From JBBRRP01 sp038251425 (lineage in GTDB: Bacteria; Myxococcota_A; Polyangia; Polyangiales; Polyangiaceae), in the NCBI GenBank assembly GCA_038251425.1, contig JBBSBI010000003.1, positions 21,551 through 85,550 on the forward strand: 64,000 nt of DNA. Reading direction: 5' to 3'. The position numbers and the translations under genes were made by a program. How positions within the stretch are numbered: position 1 is the stretch's first letter; every line of letters starts with the position of its first letter. This document shows, piece after piece, positions 45,001 through 53,437 of this stretch. The notes beneath the pieces are model-generated. The model did no database searches. It saw nothing but the letters and a program-made list of their open reading frames with translations, and had not been told where the DNA came from.

Positions 45001-46629
45001 CAGTTCCGGATCCACGGCTTTAAGGCGCGTGGTGAGCTGCTCTTTTTGGCGCAGCTCCGCCGTCTTTCGCTGCTCTTCGTGCAACAGCTCATCCAACCGC
45101 TGACTCAGGCGTTCTTCCTCCTCTAAGCCGCTGAGTTCTTTCTGCGCTAACGCGTAGAGGTCTGCACCTTCAAGCCCAGCATCGCCACACAACGCGCGAA
45201 GGGCCGTGAGTGCGGCGCCATATTCGGACTCCCGGCGCCTGGCGCTCTCAATTTCCCGATCCCTTTTGGCTCGCTCCTGATCCAACTCTGCGCAGCGCGA
45301 CAGTGCGGTGTCCTTCGCCGCCGCAATCTCGGAGGGCTCGAGCGCCGCATTTCCTGAGAGCGCACGGCATTTTGCGAGAGCATCCTCCGCGCTTCTAAAG
45401 GCATGCGCACGCCGGTGCAGCTCTTCTAAACCTTGCTGCAAATTGGCGAGCCCCTGCGCGCTCCGCGCTAATGCGGCCTGAGCGTGAATGCGTTCGTCTT
45501 TCCAATGTTGCCGCGAATCGCTAGCCAGTCGCTGACTGATTTCCGCCGTATCCGCGGCGGCCGTCAGGCGTTGGAGCTCCCGTTCGAGGTCGTTCAAACG
45601 GACTGCAAGCACGCGAGCACGTTCCAAACGGCGCAGCTGTTCACGTTCCTGCTCGCTCGAAACCCGTTGCTCTTTCAAGCGAGCCACTAACCCAGCATGA
45701 CGCACGCGGCCTTCGCTCAACGCAACTTCCAACGCCGCCACGCGAGCCGCCTCTTGCTCACGTTCACGCCGAACCCGCTCTACCTTCTCGAAGCTCTCAC
45801 GAATTTCCTTCTCTGTCGCGAGTACCGCACGGCTGAACATTCCGTGGCCCGCGGCGTAGATCCCGCTGATTTCATGCTCCAAAAGCCGTGCCTGGCTCAC
45901 CTCAGCGCGCGTTCTGCGGCACGCATCCAGGTTCGAACGCATGCGCCCGAGCGTGCCCGACAGGCCACTTTCTTCTTTCAGTAGGAACGAGCGCAACTCG
46001 TTGGTGAGCGCACGGGAAATTCCGCCCGTCATGCTCGTGCGGAGCATGTCGTTGTATTTTCCCTTTTCCTCGTCGCTCGCCAGGCGGAGCGGACTGATCC
46101 CGAGTTCAAAGAGCATCGAGAAATAATCTTTGAGTGTTGGAAACGTGGCGAAGTGCACACCTTGCCTCCCCGCGTTCTCGCCGACTTCGCGCAGCGTGGG
46201 CACTTCTTCGTGATCCTCGGTACTCAGCAAGAGCAATTCCTGCGTGCGAAGCTCGGGCCGAAGTTCGGTCAGCATGAACGGCGTTAACTCGAGGCTAGGC
46301 TCAGCTTTCCGCAGCGCGTGCACGCCGATCAGGACTTCCGAGCCATCCCCGCGCTGCAACCGCAGCGCTGAGTACGAAGGCCGCCCGATCTCCCCCAAAC
46401 GGCCCCAAATTCCCTTGTCGCCGGAGGCTCCCGCGCTTTCACCCAAATTCGTAAAACGCAGGCGGGTGAGATCCGGGAAGAGCACCAAATACGCCGCGAT
46501 CATCACGGTGGTCTTCCCCGCCCCGTTGGCCCCTTCGAGCGCCGTCACGTGCCGATCGAGTCGATAACTCTCGCAAAACACCCCTTTCCAATTGACGAGG
46601 CAAAGCTCAACTGCTCGCGTTCGCGCCAC
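42061..46629 (-). CDS. mukB: Chromosome partition protein MukB (SMC-like condensin)
   Basis: A 1522-residue SMC-like protein that matches E. coli MukB in length and layout. The head starts LVNWKGVF...LDRHVTALEGANGAGKTT (Walker A 33-41) and FPDLTRLRFTN, EYSALRL; then long heptad coiled coils (about 270-650 and 880-1300) around a hinge at about 660-820. The C-terminal head shows the signature VSTGEAIGVGAALMMVILTEWE and Walker B LRFLFLDEANRLSQDN, then IAAPEVAHSEKNTTYRLVRRV, all very close to MukB. The start is a GTG at 46629, two bases after the mukE stop. It condenses and segregates chromosomal DNA as a dimer with MukE and MukF. Confidence 0.93.
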   Translation of the reverse strand: MARTRAVELCLVNWKGVFCESYRLDRHVTALEGANGAGKTTVMIAAYLVLFPDLTRLRFTNLGESAGASGDKGIWGRLGEIGRPSYSALRLQRGDGSEVLIGVHALRKAEPSLELTPFMLTELRPELRTQELLLLSTEDHEEVPTLREVGENAGRQGVHFATFPTLKDYFSMLFELGISPLRLASDEEKGKYNDMLRTSMTGGISRALTNELRSFLLKEESGLSGTLGRMRSNLDACRRTRAEVSQARLLEHEISGIYAAGHGMFSRAVLATEKEIRESFEKVERVRREREQEAARVAALEVALSEGRVRHAGLVARLKEQRVSSEQEREQLRRLERARVLAVRLNDLERELQRLTAAADTAEISQRLASDSRQHWKDERIHAQAALARSAQGLANLQQGLEELHRRAHAFRSAEDALAKCRALSGNAALEPSEIAAAKDTALSRCAELDQERAKRDREIESARRRESEYGAALTALRALCGDAGLEGADLYALAQKELSGLEEEERLSQRLDELLHEEQRKTAELRQKEQLTTRLKAVDPELPLDPSVLSGVLRSLDEQLLGLEQTAREAELRAEEAGRAVDTTARSLKQLEELAARYAQVALALKRAESVVGTLPAHAETIATQLKSLRAEVRRIRRDLERLSAEREKALFEASLVGQAGGGDGELLRLRDAVDGELLAERFEELDVDAACKTQAELGPLANALVVMDPEAALTKLTAENRELATVWLVRAGAELGELVSRELPGQSGGDVVVETEFGLRVTRIEATGTLSRRARERRAELAAAEALELGTQIESLELWLPRAEDALSALEFLEKEIDLWRRGDPSVLELEARAAVLTAEEQKDLRRRELSQIADKLRTLQQKTNGVRPLLAEAWLLEKAAEPADVLTARNRVARAREARLKITVSAPAVARLRQHLHSLAAPPASPDELKNWETERPEWERERDALFAFLEALSQLAQSKHALSWRDAPRSLEDNSALVPELEAQHENSRLALAEVERQFAETETVWERLTEGFQRATAEKLAVAAHKKRAADELALEQVEDLSEQALIVAYGAEEQRKKSLESAELEERALLKEVALREEHLKQATRALTAAEAAEKKETDGRAPAEAAGARLREALGNAQILGNTLAAGETSELSEVSSTTLWAEAKSKRELLLERMKAARGGQELAEGMGLPEHGSKDAPWEQFLKDWLSVRQWLRRRLPPQVSDVEEPLEALSHLGADLGRLESRLERQETDLRGTSEDVARSIEVQLRKASGQVRRLNQYLEGVHFGSIAGIRVELGRVERMDQVLSALRTGTAQELLFQSDLPIEEAMDEIFRRYGGGRTGGQKLLDYREYVDLRVEVRRQTKDTWEPANPTQVSTGEAIGVGAALMMVILTEWERDANLLRSRRTEGCLRFLFLDEANRLSQDNLSILFDLCANLDLQLLIAAPEVAHSEKNTTYRLVRRVSDDGKEEVLVTGRRASLPEWPPAVEEEPQTEAFVSPEASGDHDPSPEPSAPEETESVPPSASPEQRRLFDF

Positions 46630-46631
46630 GC

Positions 46632-47324
46632 CTACTCCTCAGCATCCACGGGCGCGCCCTCGGAAGACTCGGCGTCTGAATCCCCCTCGCCGGCTTCCCC
46701 ATCACCCAGCACCGCCTCACCTTTGGCAACCAGCTTGGCCAGCGCGTCCGCAGGTGAATCGGCACCCCGAACCGATTCCGCAAAGCGCAACAAAGCTGGG
46801 CGCAACTTGAGTTGCTCGCCGTTCAGCAATTCAACGAACCCAAGAGTGGAGAGCCTGCGCAGCGCATCATGCACCTTCTGTCGGACCGCTTCTTGCGCCA
46901 CACGTTCATCCACACGCTTCTTCTTGGAGTGAAGTGCGCGGATCAAGGCTTCGGTACCCATCACGCTGGCCAAATGCCCAAGCACTTCGTCGCGCGTGAC
47001 GTTGCCTCCCTTTTGAATGGTCAGCGGATCCAAATACAGAAGCGCCAGCGTTTGACCAACGAGCATCTCCGGCACGCTCAAATGCCGTTTGCCCAAGCGA
47101 TCGCTCGTAGGGAGCAAATAGAAATAGCCGTCGTTGACGTGGACCAATTCAGCGCCAAAACGCCGATAAAATGGCTCCAGGAAGGCTGCCGCATCCAACA
47201 AATACGTGTACCACGGGCCATCCTGCTGATCGATGTGCCGCCCGCGACGCAACGCCAGATCGATGTCGGGATAGCTTTCATCGGCAACAGCATCACCCAG
47301 ATCTCTGAATTGGCTTTCACGCAT
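46632..47324 (-). CDS. mukE: Condensin subunit MukE
   Basis: The ATG at 47324 gives MRESQFRDLGDAV and 230 residues, about the E. coli length of 234. Matching features are YPDIDLALRRGRHI near the start, FLEPFYRRFGAELVHVNDGYFYLLPTSDR, the LLYLDPLTIQKGGNVTRDEVLGHL winged-helix part, RQKVHDALRRLSTLGFVELLNG and a C-terminal acidic tail. MukE binds MukF and the MukB heads to form the condensin. Its ATG overlaps the end of mukF by eight bases and mukB follows after two bases, so the three are co-translated. Lineages with MukBEF usually have exactly this F-E-B order. Confidence 0.92.
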   Translation of the reverse strand: MRESQFRDLGDAVADESYPDIDLALRRGRHIDQQDGPWYTYLLDAAAFLEPFYRRFGAELVHVNDGYFYLLPTSDRLGKRHLSVPEMLVGQTLALLYLDPLTIQKGGNVTRDEVLGHLASVMGTEALIRALHSKKKRVDERVAQEAVRQKVHDALRRLSTLGFVELLNGEQLKLRPALLRFAESVRGADSPADALAKLVAKGEAVLGDGEAGEGDSDAESSEGAPVDAEE

Positions 47325-48654
47325 GACCCATGCTCGCCTTCTTGAGTCGCCATTCTTCAATCACCAACCCATCGTTCACCGGAACCCACGGCCGATGGCT
47401 GCTCACCGGCGGACGCGCCAGGCGAGCGACGATGTGCGCCACGCGACCCGCTGCCAAAAATTGCTCGCTCAGCGGAAGCTCGGCCGTCACGCGCGCTGTC
47501 AGTGCAGCGAGATCGTTCACCCCCTGAAGCAGCAGCTCGGTAACCTGAGCTTCAAGCTCTCCCAACGGGTCTTTTGCTGGCTCGGCAGGCAGCTCCGGCT
47601 CCTCTTCCTTCTCGCGTTTGGGTCGGCGCACCGGCAGAGGAGGCTCGGGGGGCAGAACACTCCGCAACAGTCTGAGCGGAGGCGCTGCGGCAACGGTGAG
47701 TGCAAACGGGCGTGTGCTGTGTTCAGAAAGCTGTGAGCGGAGGCGCTGCGTGAGCGCTCGCGACGGGTCAAGGCGCACGATGTCCCGCAGGTAGCGGTGT
47801 ACATACTCGTAGTATTCCGACCAAGCGCGCTGCCGCGCCGAACCCCAAGCGGCAATGCGGTCGATTTGCTCCATCACGCGCCGCGTGACCGCTTCCACAT
47901 CGGGGCGCGCGCGCTGAACGGCAACATCAGAGACATCCGCCAGGATGCTCAACAACAGGTGCGTGTCGCGCAACAAGATCTCATTGAGCTCCCGCAATGT
48001 CTTGGCTGTGCTATCCAATAGTGTTTGGCAACGCTCGAGCGCGTTGAACCAATCCACCTCCAGCAGCTTGGACATTTCTCGCTGAAATTCCTCCTGCTGC
48101 ACATCCAGGCCGCGTTGGCGCCGCTCAATTCCAGAAATCAGCTCATTCACCGTCACGCGAAGCGGAGCTGTGACGCCGACGCGCCAGGAATCATCGCTCT
48201 CCGCGACTTCGGCGGCTTGAAGGATCTCGGAAAGACTGCCCAACAACGAACGCGTGAGGAGCGTCAAGCTCTCGCGCGTGAGCACCTCCTCCTCTAGAAA
48301 AAATTCAACGATCGCGGAGGCTAACCGGGAAAGCGCAAACTCTCCTGCCCGCACGACACCAGCGCCATCCACGCGCACCAGCATGCGCTGTTCGCGCAAA
48401 CGCCGAATCGCATGTGTGGCGCGCAACTTCAGGTTATCTAGACTTGGATCCATCGTTTGACAGGTCAGCTCGAAAGCATCGGTCAGCTGTGCCTCCGTGA
48501 ATGACGCCAATCCCGCCTGCGAAGCACGTGCAGCCAAAAGGGCGACGAAGCCAAGATCGAGCGTGGTGAGCTCAAGCGACACCTTGCGCTCAATCAATTC
48601 CGCCAAGAGGCGTGCAGGATCCGCCGTTCCTACAGCCAGCTTCGGCTCAGACAC
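47317..48654 (-). CDS. mukF: Condensin kleisin subunit MukF
   Basis: The start is a GTG at 48654, seven bases behind an AGGAG site, giving VSEPKLAVGTADPARLLAEL and 445 residues (E. coli MukF has 440). The N-terminal winged-helix region reads LTTLDLGFVALLAARA, LRATHAIRRLREQRMLVRVDGAGVVR, the centre is a four-helix bundle (LSEILQAAEVAESDD, GIERRQRGLDVQQEEFQRE), and the C-terminal kleisin part ends AAGRVAHIVARLARPP. MukF is the dimeric kleisin that bridges the MukB heads. It follows the GH31 gene by 13 bases, so transcription of the operon may begin upstream of that hydrolase. Confidence 0.9.
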   Translation of the reverse strand: MSEPKLAVGTADPARLLAELIERKVSLELTTLDLGFVALLAARASQAGLASFTEAQLTDAFELTCQTMDPSLDNLKLRATHAIRRLREQRMLVRVDGAGVVRAGEFALSRLASAIVEFFLEEEVLTRESLTLLTRSLLGSLSEILQAAEVAESDDSWRVGVTAPLRVTVNELISGIERRQRGLDVQQEEFQREMSKLLEVDWFNALERCQTLLDSTAKTLRELNEILLRDTHLLLSILADVSDVAVQRARPDVEAVTRRVMEQIDRIAAWGSARQRAWSEYYEYVHRYLRDIVRLDPSRALTQRLRSQLSEHSTRPFALTVAAAPPLRLLRSVLPPEPPLPVRRPKREKEEEPELPAEPAKDPLGELEAQVTELLLQGVNDLAALTARVTAELPLSEQFLAAGRVAHIVARLARPPVSSHRPWVPVNDGLVIEEWRLKKASMGHA

Positions 48655-48667
48655 CGTGGGCTCCTGG

Positions 48668-50956
48668 TCAGGCAAGGCCGGTGAGTGGCCCCAAAATCGA
48701 CGCGACCATCCCACGATAGCTAGCGTCAAACACAAGCTCCGTGACCTTGGCTGGATCCATCTCGTCCGTGCACGCCACAGCTAACGGATAGATCGGCACG
48801 TGACTCCCGGCTTTGACAAAGACTGGCATGCGCTCCAAAGACGACACGATACCGCGCAGCCAACGTTCGCCAGCGTGCTTCTCACCGGTCCAAAAATCGA
48901 TCCACTCACCACTCGGCAGGTAAACATCTCGCTTGCCGGCATCATTCATGACCGGTGCGACGAGGAAGCTGTCTCCCAGGTAATATTGATCGTCAATGTG
49001 CCACGCTGTGAGATCCGCTTCGTGTTCGATCAGAAGCGGTCGTAAAACAGGCTTGCCATCCTGCACGCAGCGTTGCCCGGCCAACGTGAGATACGGGATC
49101 AGCGCATAGCGCAATTTCCACCATTTCCGGGTTAGCTCAGCCACCGCCGGGTACTCATACGGTTCACGTGGCGACGTGCCGTGGTAGCGCAGGTGTGAGG
49201 TGAACACACCGAACTGCGTCCAGCGCACATACAGATTATCGCTGGGCCAGCTATTCATGAAGTCTGGCAGGCCGTGAAAACCGGGCACATCGTGGCTCCA
49301 AAACGCAAACCCGGAGAGCCCAAGGTGCAACCCTCCGCGCAACGAACCTGCCATGCCCTCCCAAGTACACGCACAATCGCCCCCCCAGTGGATCGGGTAA
49401 CGCTGAGCACCGGCCCAACTCGCGCGTGCCCAAATGATGCCAGCACCGGTCACCTTTTCGGTGATCTCAAACGCCGCTCGTTGATACAGGAGCGGATAAA
49501 GGTTGCGCAGCTGGTCTGCCGGCAAACCTTGATAATCTGCCCACATGTCGATCGTTTCGCCGAAATCGGTCTTGATGGCGACGGCTCCCATGCGGAGCAG
49601 CTTCTCGAGCATCCCCTGATACCAAACCACCGCTTCTGGGTTACTGAAGTCGATCTGACCCGCGAAATCCTGAGTCGAAAAATCCGAGCGGCTCGATTCT
49701 TCAATCTTTCGGCGTGGTGCCAAAAACCGCTGCTCTTTGGCGTGTTCCAACAGCCGATTGCCTTCGCCGATATTGGGCGTTTGCCAGAGCGTCACGCGAA
49801 AACCGATGTCGCGCAGCTTTTTGAAAAATCCTGGCGGATCAGGAAAGCGGGTTTCGCTGAACTCCCACTCACACACCCAGTCCTTGGCGAACCACCCGGT
49901 GTCCAGATGCAACACATCGCACGGAAAATCTTCAGCTCGCAGCCTGCGCGCGATCTCAGACACTTCCTCGTCCGAAAAGTACGTCATCCGGCTCATCCAG
50001 ATGCCGTAGCTCCAGAGCGGCACATCACTCGGCTTGCCGGTGAGGGATCGGTAGTTCTGAAGGACACGCGTTACTGAGCCCCCACCGATCACGAATAGAT
50101 CAATGGCTGGCTCGCCTACCGCCGCTTGAGCCGCACGTGTCGAGAGATCTGCGAGCGAGAGCCGAACGGCCGTAGAAGTGTGGATCAAGAGCCCATACGG
50201 CCTGCTCGAAATGTAGAACGGCACATTCTTGTACGTTCTTCGATTGTTAACGCCCAAGCCATCGAGATTCTCGAGGTCAAACGTGCGACCCGAAAGATCC
50301 ATCTTGGCGAAGCGTTCACCTGTCCCAACAAACCGCTCTTGCGCTTCGGCCTCCAGGGAAAACGTAGTCCGCACAGCCTTCCCCGCTACCGTGACGTAAC
50401 CGAGCGCTATCGAATCTTGCTGCTTCCTAAAAAAGTGATCGTGGGCGGCCAAGGGGACCGCGATCTTCCCATCGGGAAAAAACGTGATCTCGGGCGCCGC
50501 ATACGGAGGCGGCAAGAGCTCGCTCCATTTCTGGATCGCAACCTCTGCGGTGTTAATCCGCACACGGAGCACGCCCAAGCTGTCAAAAACCTCCCAGCCA
50601 GTGGCCGTGACCTGAACCCGCAAAGCAAGCGCTTTTGGAATCGTTGCATCCACGAGCATCTCGCTCTGCCGCTGACAGGCCATGCTGGTGTTCGAAGCAT
50701 CAGCCAGCAGCGTGACGCGCAGCATCTCCGAACCGAGCGCAACGATGCGCAGCTCTCGACGAACCGGCTCAACGCTAAGATCGAGCTTGTACTCCGTGTA
50801 GGGCGGAGTGCACGGGTGGAATGGGAGCACAATCCGCGCGCCCGTCGCATCCGCCTCGACCGCTTCAGGTTTGCCGGCCACCCACAGCACCTCAGCGCTC
50901 TCGACGTCCGTTTTTAGGTCCAATAGATCTTGAAGTACGCTGGATGCTTGTTTCAC
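48668..50956 (-). CDS. GH31 alpha-xylosidase (YicI-like)
   Basis: Starting at a GTG at 50956 with an AAGGGA site, the protein has 762 residues, like YicI (772). The frame extends to 51142 but those residues are not conserved. The family signature is in MGAVAIKTDFGETIDMWADYQGLP, where the Asp of KTDFGE is the nucleophile, and WGGDC holds the acid/base region; LSGFAFWSHDVPGFHG and ILPLLIEHEADL follow. It should release alpha-xylosyl or alpha-glucosyl units from oligosaccharides such as xyloglucan fragments, in the cytoplasm since no signal peptide is present. It heads the mukFEB transcription unit with only 13 bases between. Confidence 0.9.
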   Translation of the reverse strand: MKQASSVLQDLLDLKTDVESAEVLWVAGKPEAVEADATGARIVLPFHPCTPPYTEYKLDLSVEPVRRELRIVALGSEMLRVTLLADASNTSMACQRQSEMLVDATIPKALALRVQVTATGWEVFDSLGVLRVRINTAEVAIQKWSELLPPPYAAPEITFFPDGKIAVPLAAHDHFFRKQQDSIALGYVTVAGKAVRTTFSLEAEAQERFVGTGERFAKMDLSGRTFDLENLDGLGVNNRRTYKNVPFYISSRPYGLLIHTSTAVRLSLADLSTRAAQAAVGEPAIDLFVIGGGSVTRVLQNYRSLTGKPSDVPLWSYGIWMSRMTYFSDEEVSEIARRLRAEDFPCDVLHLDTGWFAKDWVCEWEFSETRFPDPPGFFKKLRDIGFRVTLWQTPNIGEGNRLLEHAKEQRFLAPRRKIEESSRSDFSTQDFAGQIDFSNPEAVVWYQGMLEKLLRMGAVAIKTDFGETIDMWADYQGLPADQLRNLYPLLYQRAAFEITEKVTGAGIIWARASWAGAQRYPIHWGGDCACTWEGMAGSLRGGLHLGLSGFAFWSHDVPGFHGLPDFMNSWPSDNLYVRWTQFGVFTSHLRYHGTSPREPYEYPAVAELTRKWWKLRYALIPYLTLAGQRCVQDGKPVLRPLLIEHEADLTAWHIDDQYYLGDSFLVAPVMNDAGKRDVYLPSGEWIDFWTGEKHAGERWLRGIVSSLERMPVFVKAGSHVPIYPLAVACTDEMDPAKVTELVFDASYRGMVASILGPLTGLA

Positions 50957-51099
50957 TGGGAAATTCCCTTCTGCTTGGGCTCTCTGGGCGTGGCGCGGGC
51001 TCCCGCATGCCACGAATTGGGAGCGCTTGCACGAGGGCTTTCGAGCCTTTAGCGTTATGCGCCAGATTGAGTGATTCCGCCCGCGAATGAAGCCCCGCC

Positions 51100-51939
51100 A
51101 TGCCCCCTCGAATCCCCGATTCCGACTCCCACAAGGCCCCATCCGAAGCTCGCCTGCCGATCAGCCCGGATACGATGTCACGACTTGCACTCAACATGCT
51201 TGGGCAGCCCGACGACACGACCTGTGGCCCGACTTGCCTGCAGGCTGCGTACGAATATTTTGGCGATCCCATTGGTTTGGATGAGGTGGTGGCCGAAACT
51301 CACGAGCTCATTCAGGGAGGCACGTTGGCTGTGCTCTTGGGCACCCATGCACTCAGCCGTGGCTACGATGCGATCCTGTATTCCTACAATCTGGAGGTTT
51401 TCGACCCCACTTGGTCCATTCTCGATTCCAGCGAGCTTGCCGTGAAGCTGGCAGGGCGTCGTCAACTCGCGCCCGGGCTAGCGGCGAGCGGCCTTGGGCA
51501 CAATCCGCGCTTGCATGTTGCGCTGGATGCTTACCACCGTTTCTTGGTTCAGGGCGGGACTTGCCGTTTCGATGAGTTGTGTGGCGATTTGATCCGACGC
51601 TACCTAAGCCTTGGTCTGCCAATTCTGACTGGCCTCAGCGCCACGCACTTGTATCGGTGCCGGCGCATCAACCAGACGGGCGCGTATGATGACGTGGGAG
51701 GCATGCCCGAGGGCCATTTTGTCGTACTTTCTGGCTACGATGCCGCCGCGCAGACGGTTCAGGTCAGTGATCCATGGTCCGAAGCTCGGCACACCGCCCG
51801 CAATTACTGGGTCAGCATGGAGCGCCTGATCAACGCCATCCTGCTCGGTGCGTTCACCTACGACGCCAATCTCCTCATCATCAAGCCCAAGAGTGGCCCC
51901 CACTCAGAGCGCTCGCGCCCCACCCTGACGCTTGCCTGA
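51100..51939 (+). CDS. C39-like cysteine peptidase of an ATP-grasp/GCS2 cassette
   Basis: A papain-fold, C39-type peptidase-like protein. The active site reads DDTTCGPTCLQAAYEYFG with Cys42 (and Cys46), then GHFVVLSGYD with His206 and SDPW with Asp224, so the Cys-His-Asp set is present. An ATG at 51175, preceded by GGA at a good distance, is a likely real start and gives 254 residues beginning MSRLALNMLGQPDD. There is no export signal and no ABC transporter domain, unlike bacteriocin-processing C39 proteins, so a cytoplasmic peptidase or amidohydrolase/transferase is likely. It is followed after 21 bases by the ATP-grasp gene and is divergent from GH31. Confidence 0.8.
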   Translation: MPPRIPDSDSHKAPSEARLPISPDTMSRLALNMLGQPDDTTCGPTCLQAAYEYFGDPIGLDEVVAETHELIQGGTLAVLLGTHALSRGYDAILYSYNLEVFDPTWSILDSSELAVKLAGRRQLAPGLAASGLGHNPRLHVALDAYHRFLVQGGTCRFDELCGDLIRRYLSLGLPILTGLSATHLYRCRRINQTGAYDDVGGMPEGHFVVLSGYDAAAQTVQVSDPWSEARHTARNYWVSMERLINAILLGAFTYDANLLIIKPKSGPHSERSRPTLTLA

Positions 51940-51960
51940 GCCTTCCGACGTACCCATCCC

Positions 51961-53436
51961 ATGCGCGCCCTGATTGTTACCAATTCCCCGAAGGACTGGC
52001 CGTTCGAGCTACCGAATGTGGACGTCGTGTCTGCGCGGCGTTACCTCACCGATCCCCAATACAGCGATCTCCGAAGAGTTCACGTCTTCAATCTCTGCAA
52101 GAGCTACCGCTACCAATCCTTGGGCTACTATGTTTCGCTCTTGGCCACCGCGCGGGGACACAAACCCACGCCGTCGCTTTCGGCGATTCAGGACATCAAG
52201 GCCAGCGAAATTGTCCGCATTCGCTCGGATGATTTCGATGATCTCGTGCAGAGCAGCTTGAAAAGCCTCACGTCCGAAGAGTTCGTCCTCAGCATTTATT
52301 TCGGTCAAAACCTGGCTCTCCGTTACGATCGACTGAGCGCACATCTGTTTCGTACCTTCGGCGCTCCGCTTTTACGTGCCTATTTCACCCTGGGTGCGGA
52401 CAAGCACTGGGGCCTTCAAAAAATCGTGCCGATCGCCGCCGATCAGATCCCTGAAGCCCATCGCGACTTTGTGCTCACTGCAGCACGCAACTACTTCAGC
52501 ATGAAGCGGCACCATGTCCCGCGCAGTAAAACGTCCCGCTATGATTTAGCTATCTTATACGATCCTGCGGCGGCGGATGGCCCATCGGATGAAGCCGCCA
52601 TCAAAAAGTTTTGCAAGGCGGCGCAGCAATTGGGCATGGACGCCACACTCGTGGATCGCAGTGATTACGCGTCGATCGCGGAATTCGATGCGCTCTTCAT
52701 CCGCGAAACCACCAACGTGAATCACCACACGTATCGTTTCGCACGCCGGGCACAGGCCGAAGGATTAGTCGTCGTGGACGACCCCGATTCGATCCTGCGC
52801 TGTACGAACAAGGTCTTTCTGAACGAACTGCTTTCGCGGCATCATGTGCCCACGCCCAAAACCGTCGTTTTGCACCGTGATAACGTGCATTTGATCGCGA
52901 GCGAGCTCGGCTTTCCGTGCATTCTGAAGCAGCCTGACAGTGCCTTCTCGCAAGGAGTGCTCAAAGTGCAATCCGAGGCGGAATTGCTCGAACAAGCCGA
53001 TCGCATGTTCAACAAGAGTGAGCTGGTGATTGCACAGTCCTTTCTCCCCACGCCATTCGATTGGCGCATTGGGATCTTCGATCGCCGACCGCTTTGGGCA
53101 GCGAAGTACCACATGGCGTCAGGCCACTGGCAGATCATCAAGCAAGGCATGGCGGGGCGCCGCTACGGTCGCGTGGAAGCTGTAGCGCTCACGGATGTGC
53201 CGTCGGTTGTCTTGAAGACGGCACTCAAGTCAGCCAATCTGATCGGAGATGGGCTTTACGGGGTGGATGTGAAAGAGGTCAAGGGCCGCGCATACATCGT
53301 GGAGGTGAATGATAATCCTTCGCTCGATGCGGGCTTTGAAGATGGCGTGCTCAAGGGCGAGCTGTATCGAGCCGTGATGCAGGTATTCTTCGACCGCTTG
53401 GAACAGCGTTTTCAGAAACCGGAAGATAAAGGCTAA
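51961..53436 (+). CDS. RimK-like ATP-grasp ligase with RLAN-type N-terminal domain
   Basis: The 491-residue protein has an N-terminal domain of about 190 residues (RALIVTNSPKDWPFELP, VFNLCKSYRYQSLGYYVSLLATARGHKP) of the RimK-like-ATP-grasp N-terminal (RLAN) kind, followed by an ATP-grasp ligase: CTNKVFLNELLSRHHVPTPKT, GFPCILKQPDSAFSQGV, IAQSFLPTPFDWRIGIFDRRPLW and IVEVNDNPSLDAGFEDGVLKG with the acidic metal residues. It should join an amino acid, often glutamate, to a carboxylate using ATP. It is preceded by the C39-like peptidase and followed one base later by GCS2, so the three are probably translated from one transcript. Confidence 0.85.
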   Translation: MRALIVTNSPKDWPFELPNVDVVSARRYLTDPQYSDLRRVHVFNLCKSYRYQSLGYYVSLLATARGHKPTPSLSAIQDIKASEIVRIRSDDFDDLVQSSLKSLTSEEFVLSIYFGQNLALRYDRLSAHLFRTFGAPLLRAYFTLGADKHWGLQKIVPIAADQIPEAHRDFVLTAARNYFSMKRHHVPRSKTSRYDLAILYDPAAADGPSDEAAIKKFCKAAQQLGMDATLVDRSDYASIAEFDALFIRETTNVNHHTYRFARRAQAEGLVVVDDPDSILRCTNKVFLNELLSRHHVPTPKTVVLHRDNVHLIASELGFPCILKQPDSAFSQGVLKVQSEAELLEQADRMFNKSELVIAQSFLPTPFDWRIGIFDRRPLWAAKYHMASGHWQIIKQGMAGRRYGRVEAVALTDVPSVVLKTALKSANLIGDGLYGVDVKEVKGRAYIVEVNDNPSLDAGFEDGVLKGELYRAVMQVFFDRLEQRFQKPEDKG

Positions 53437-53437
53437 T

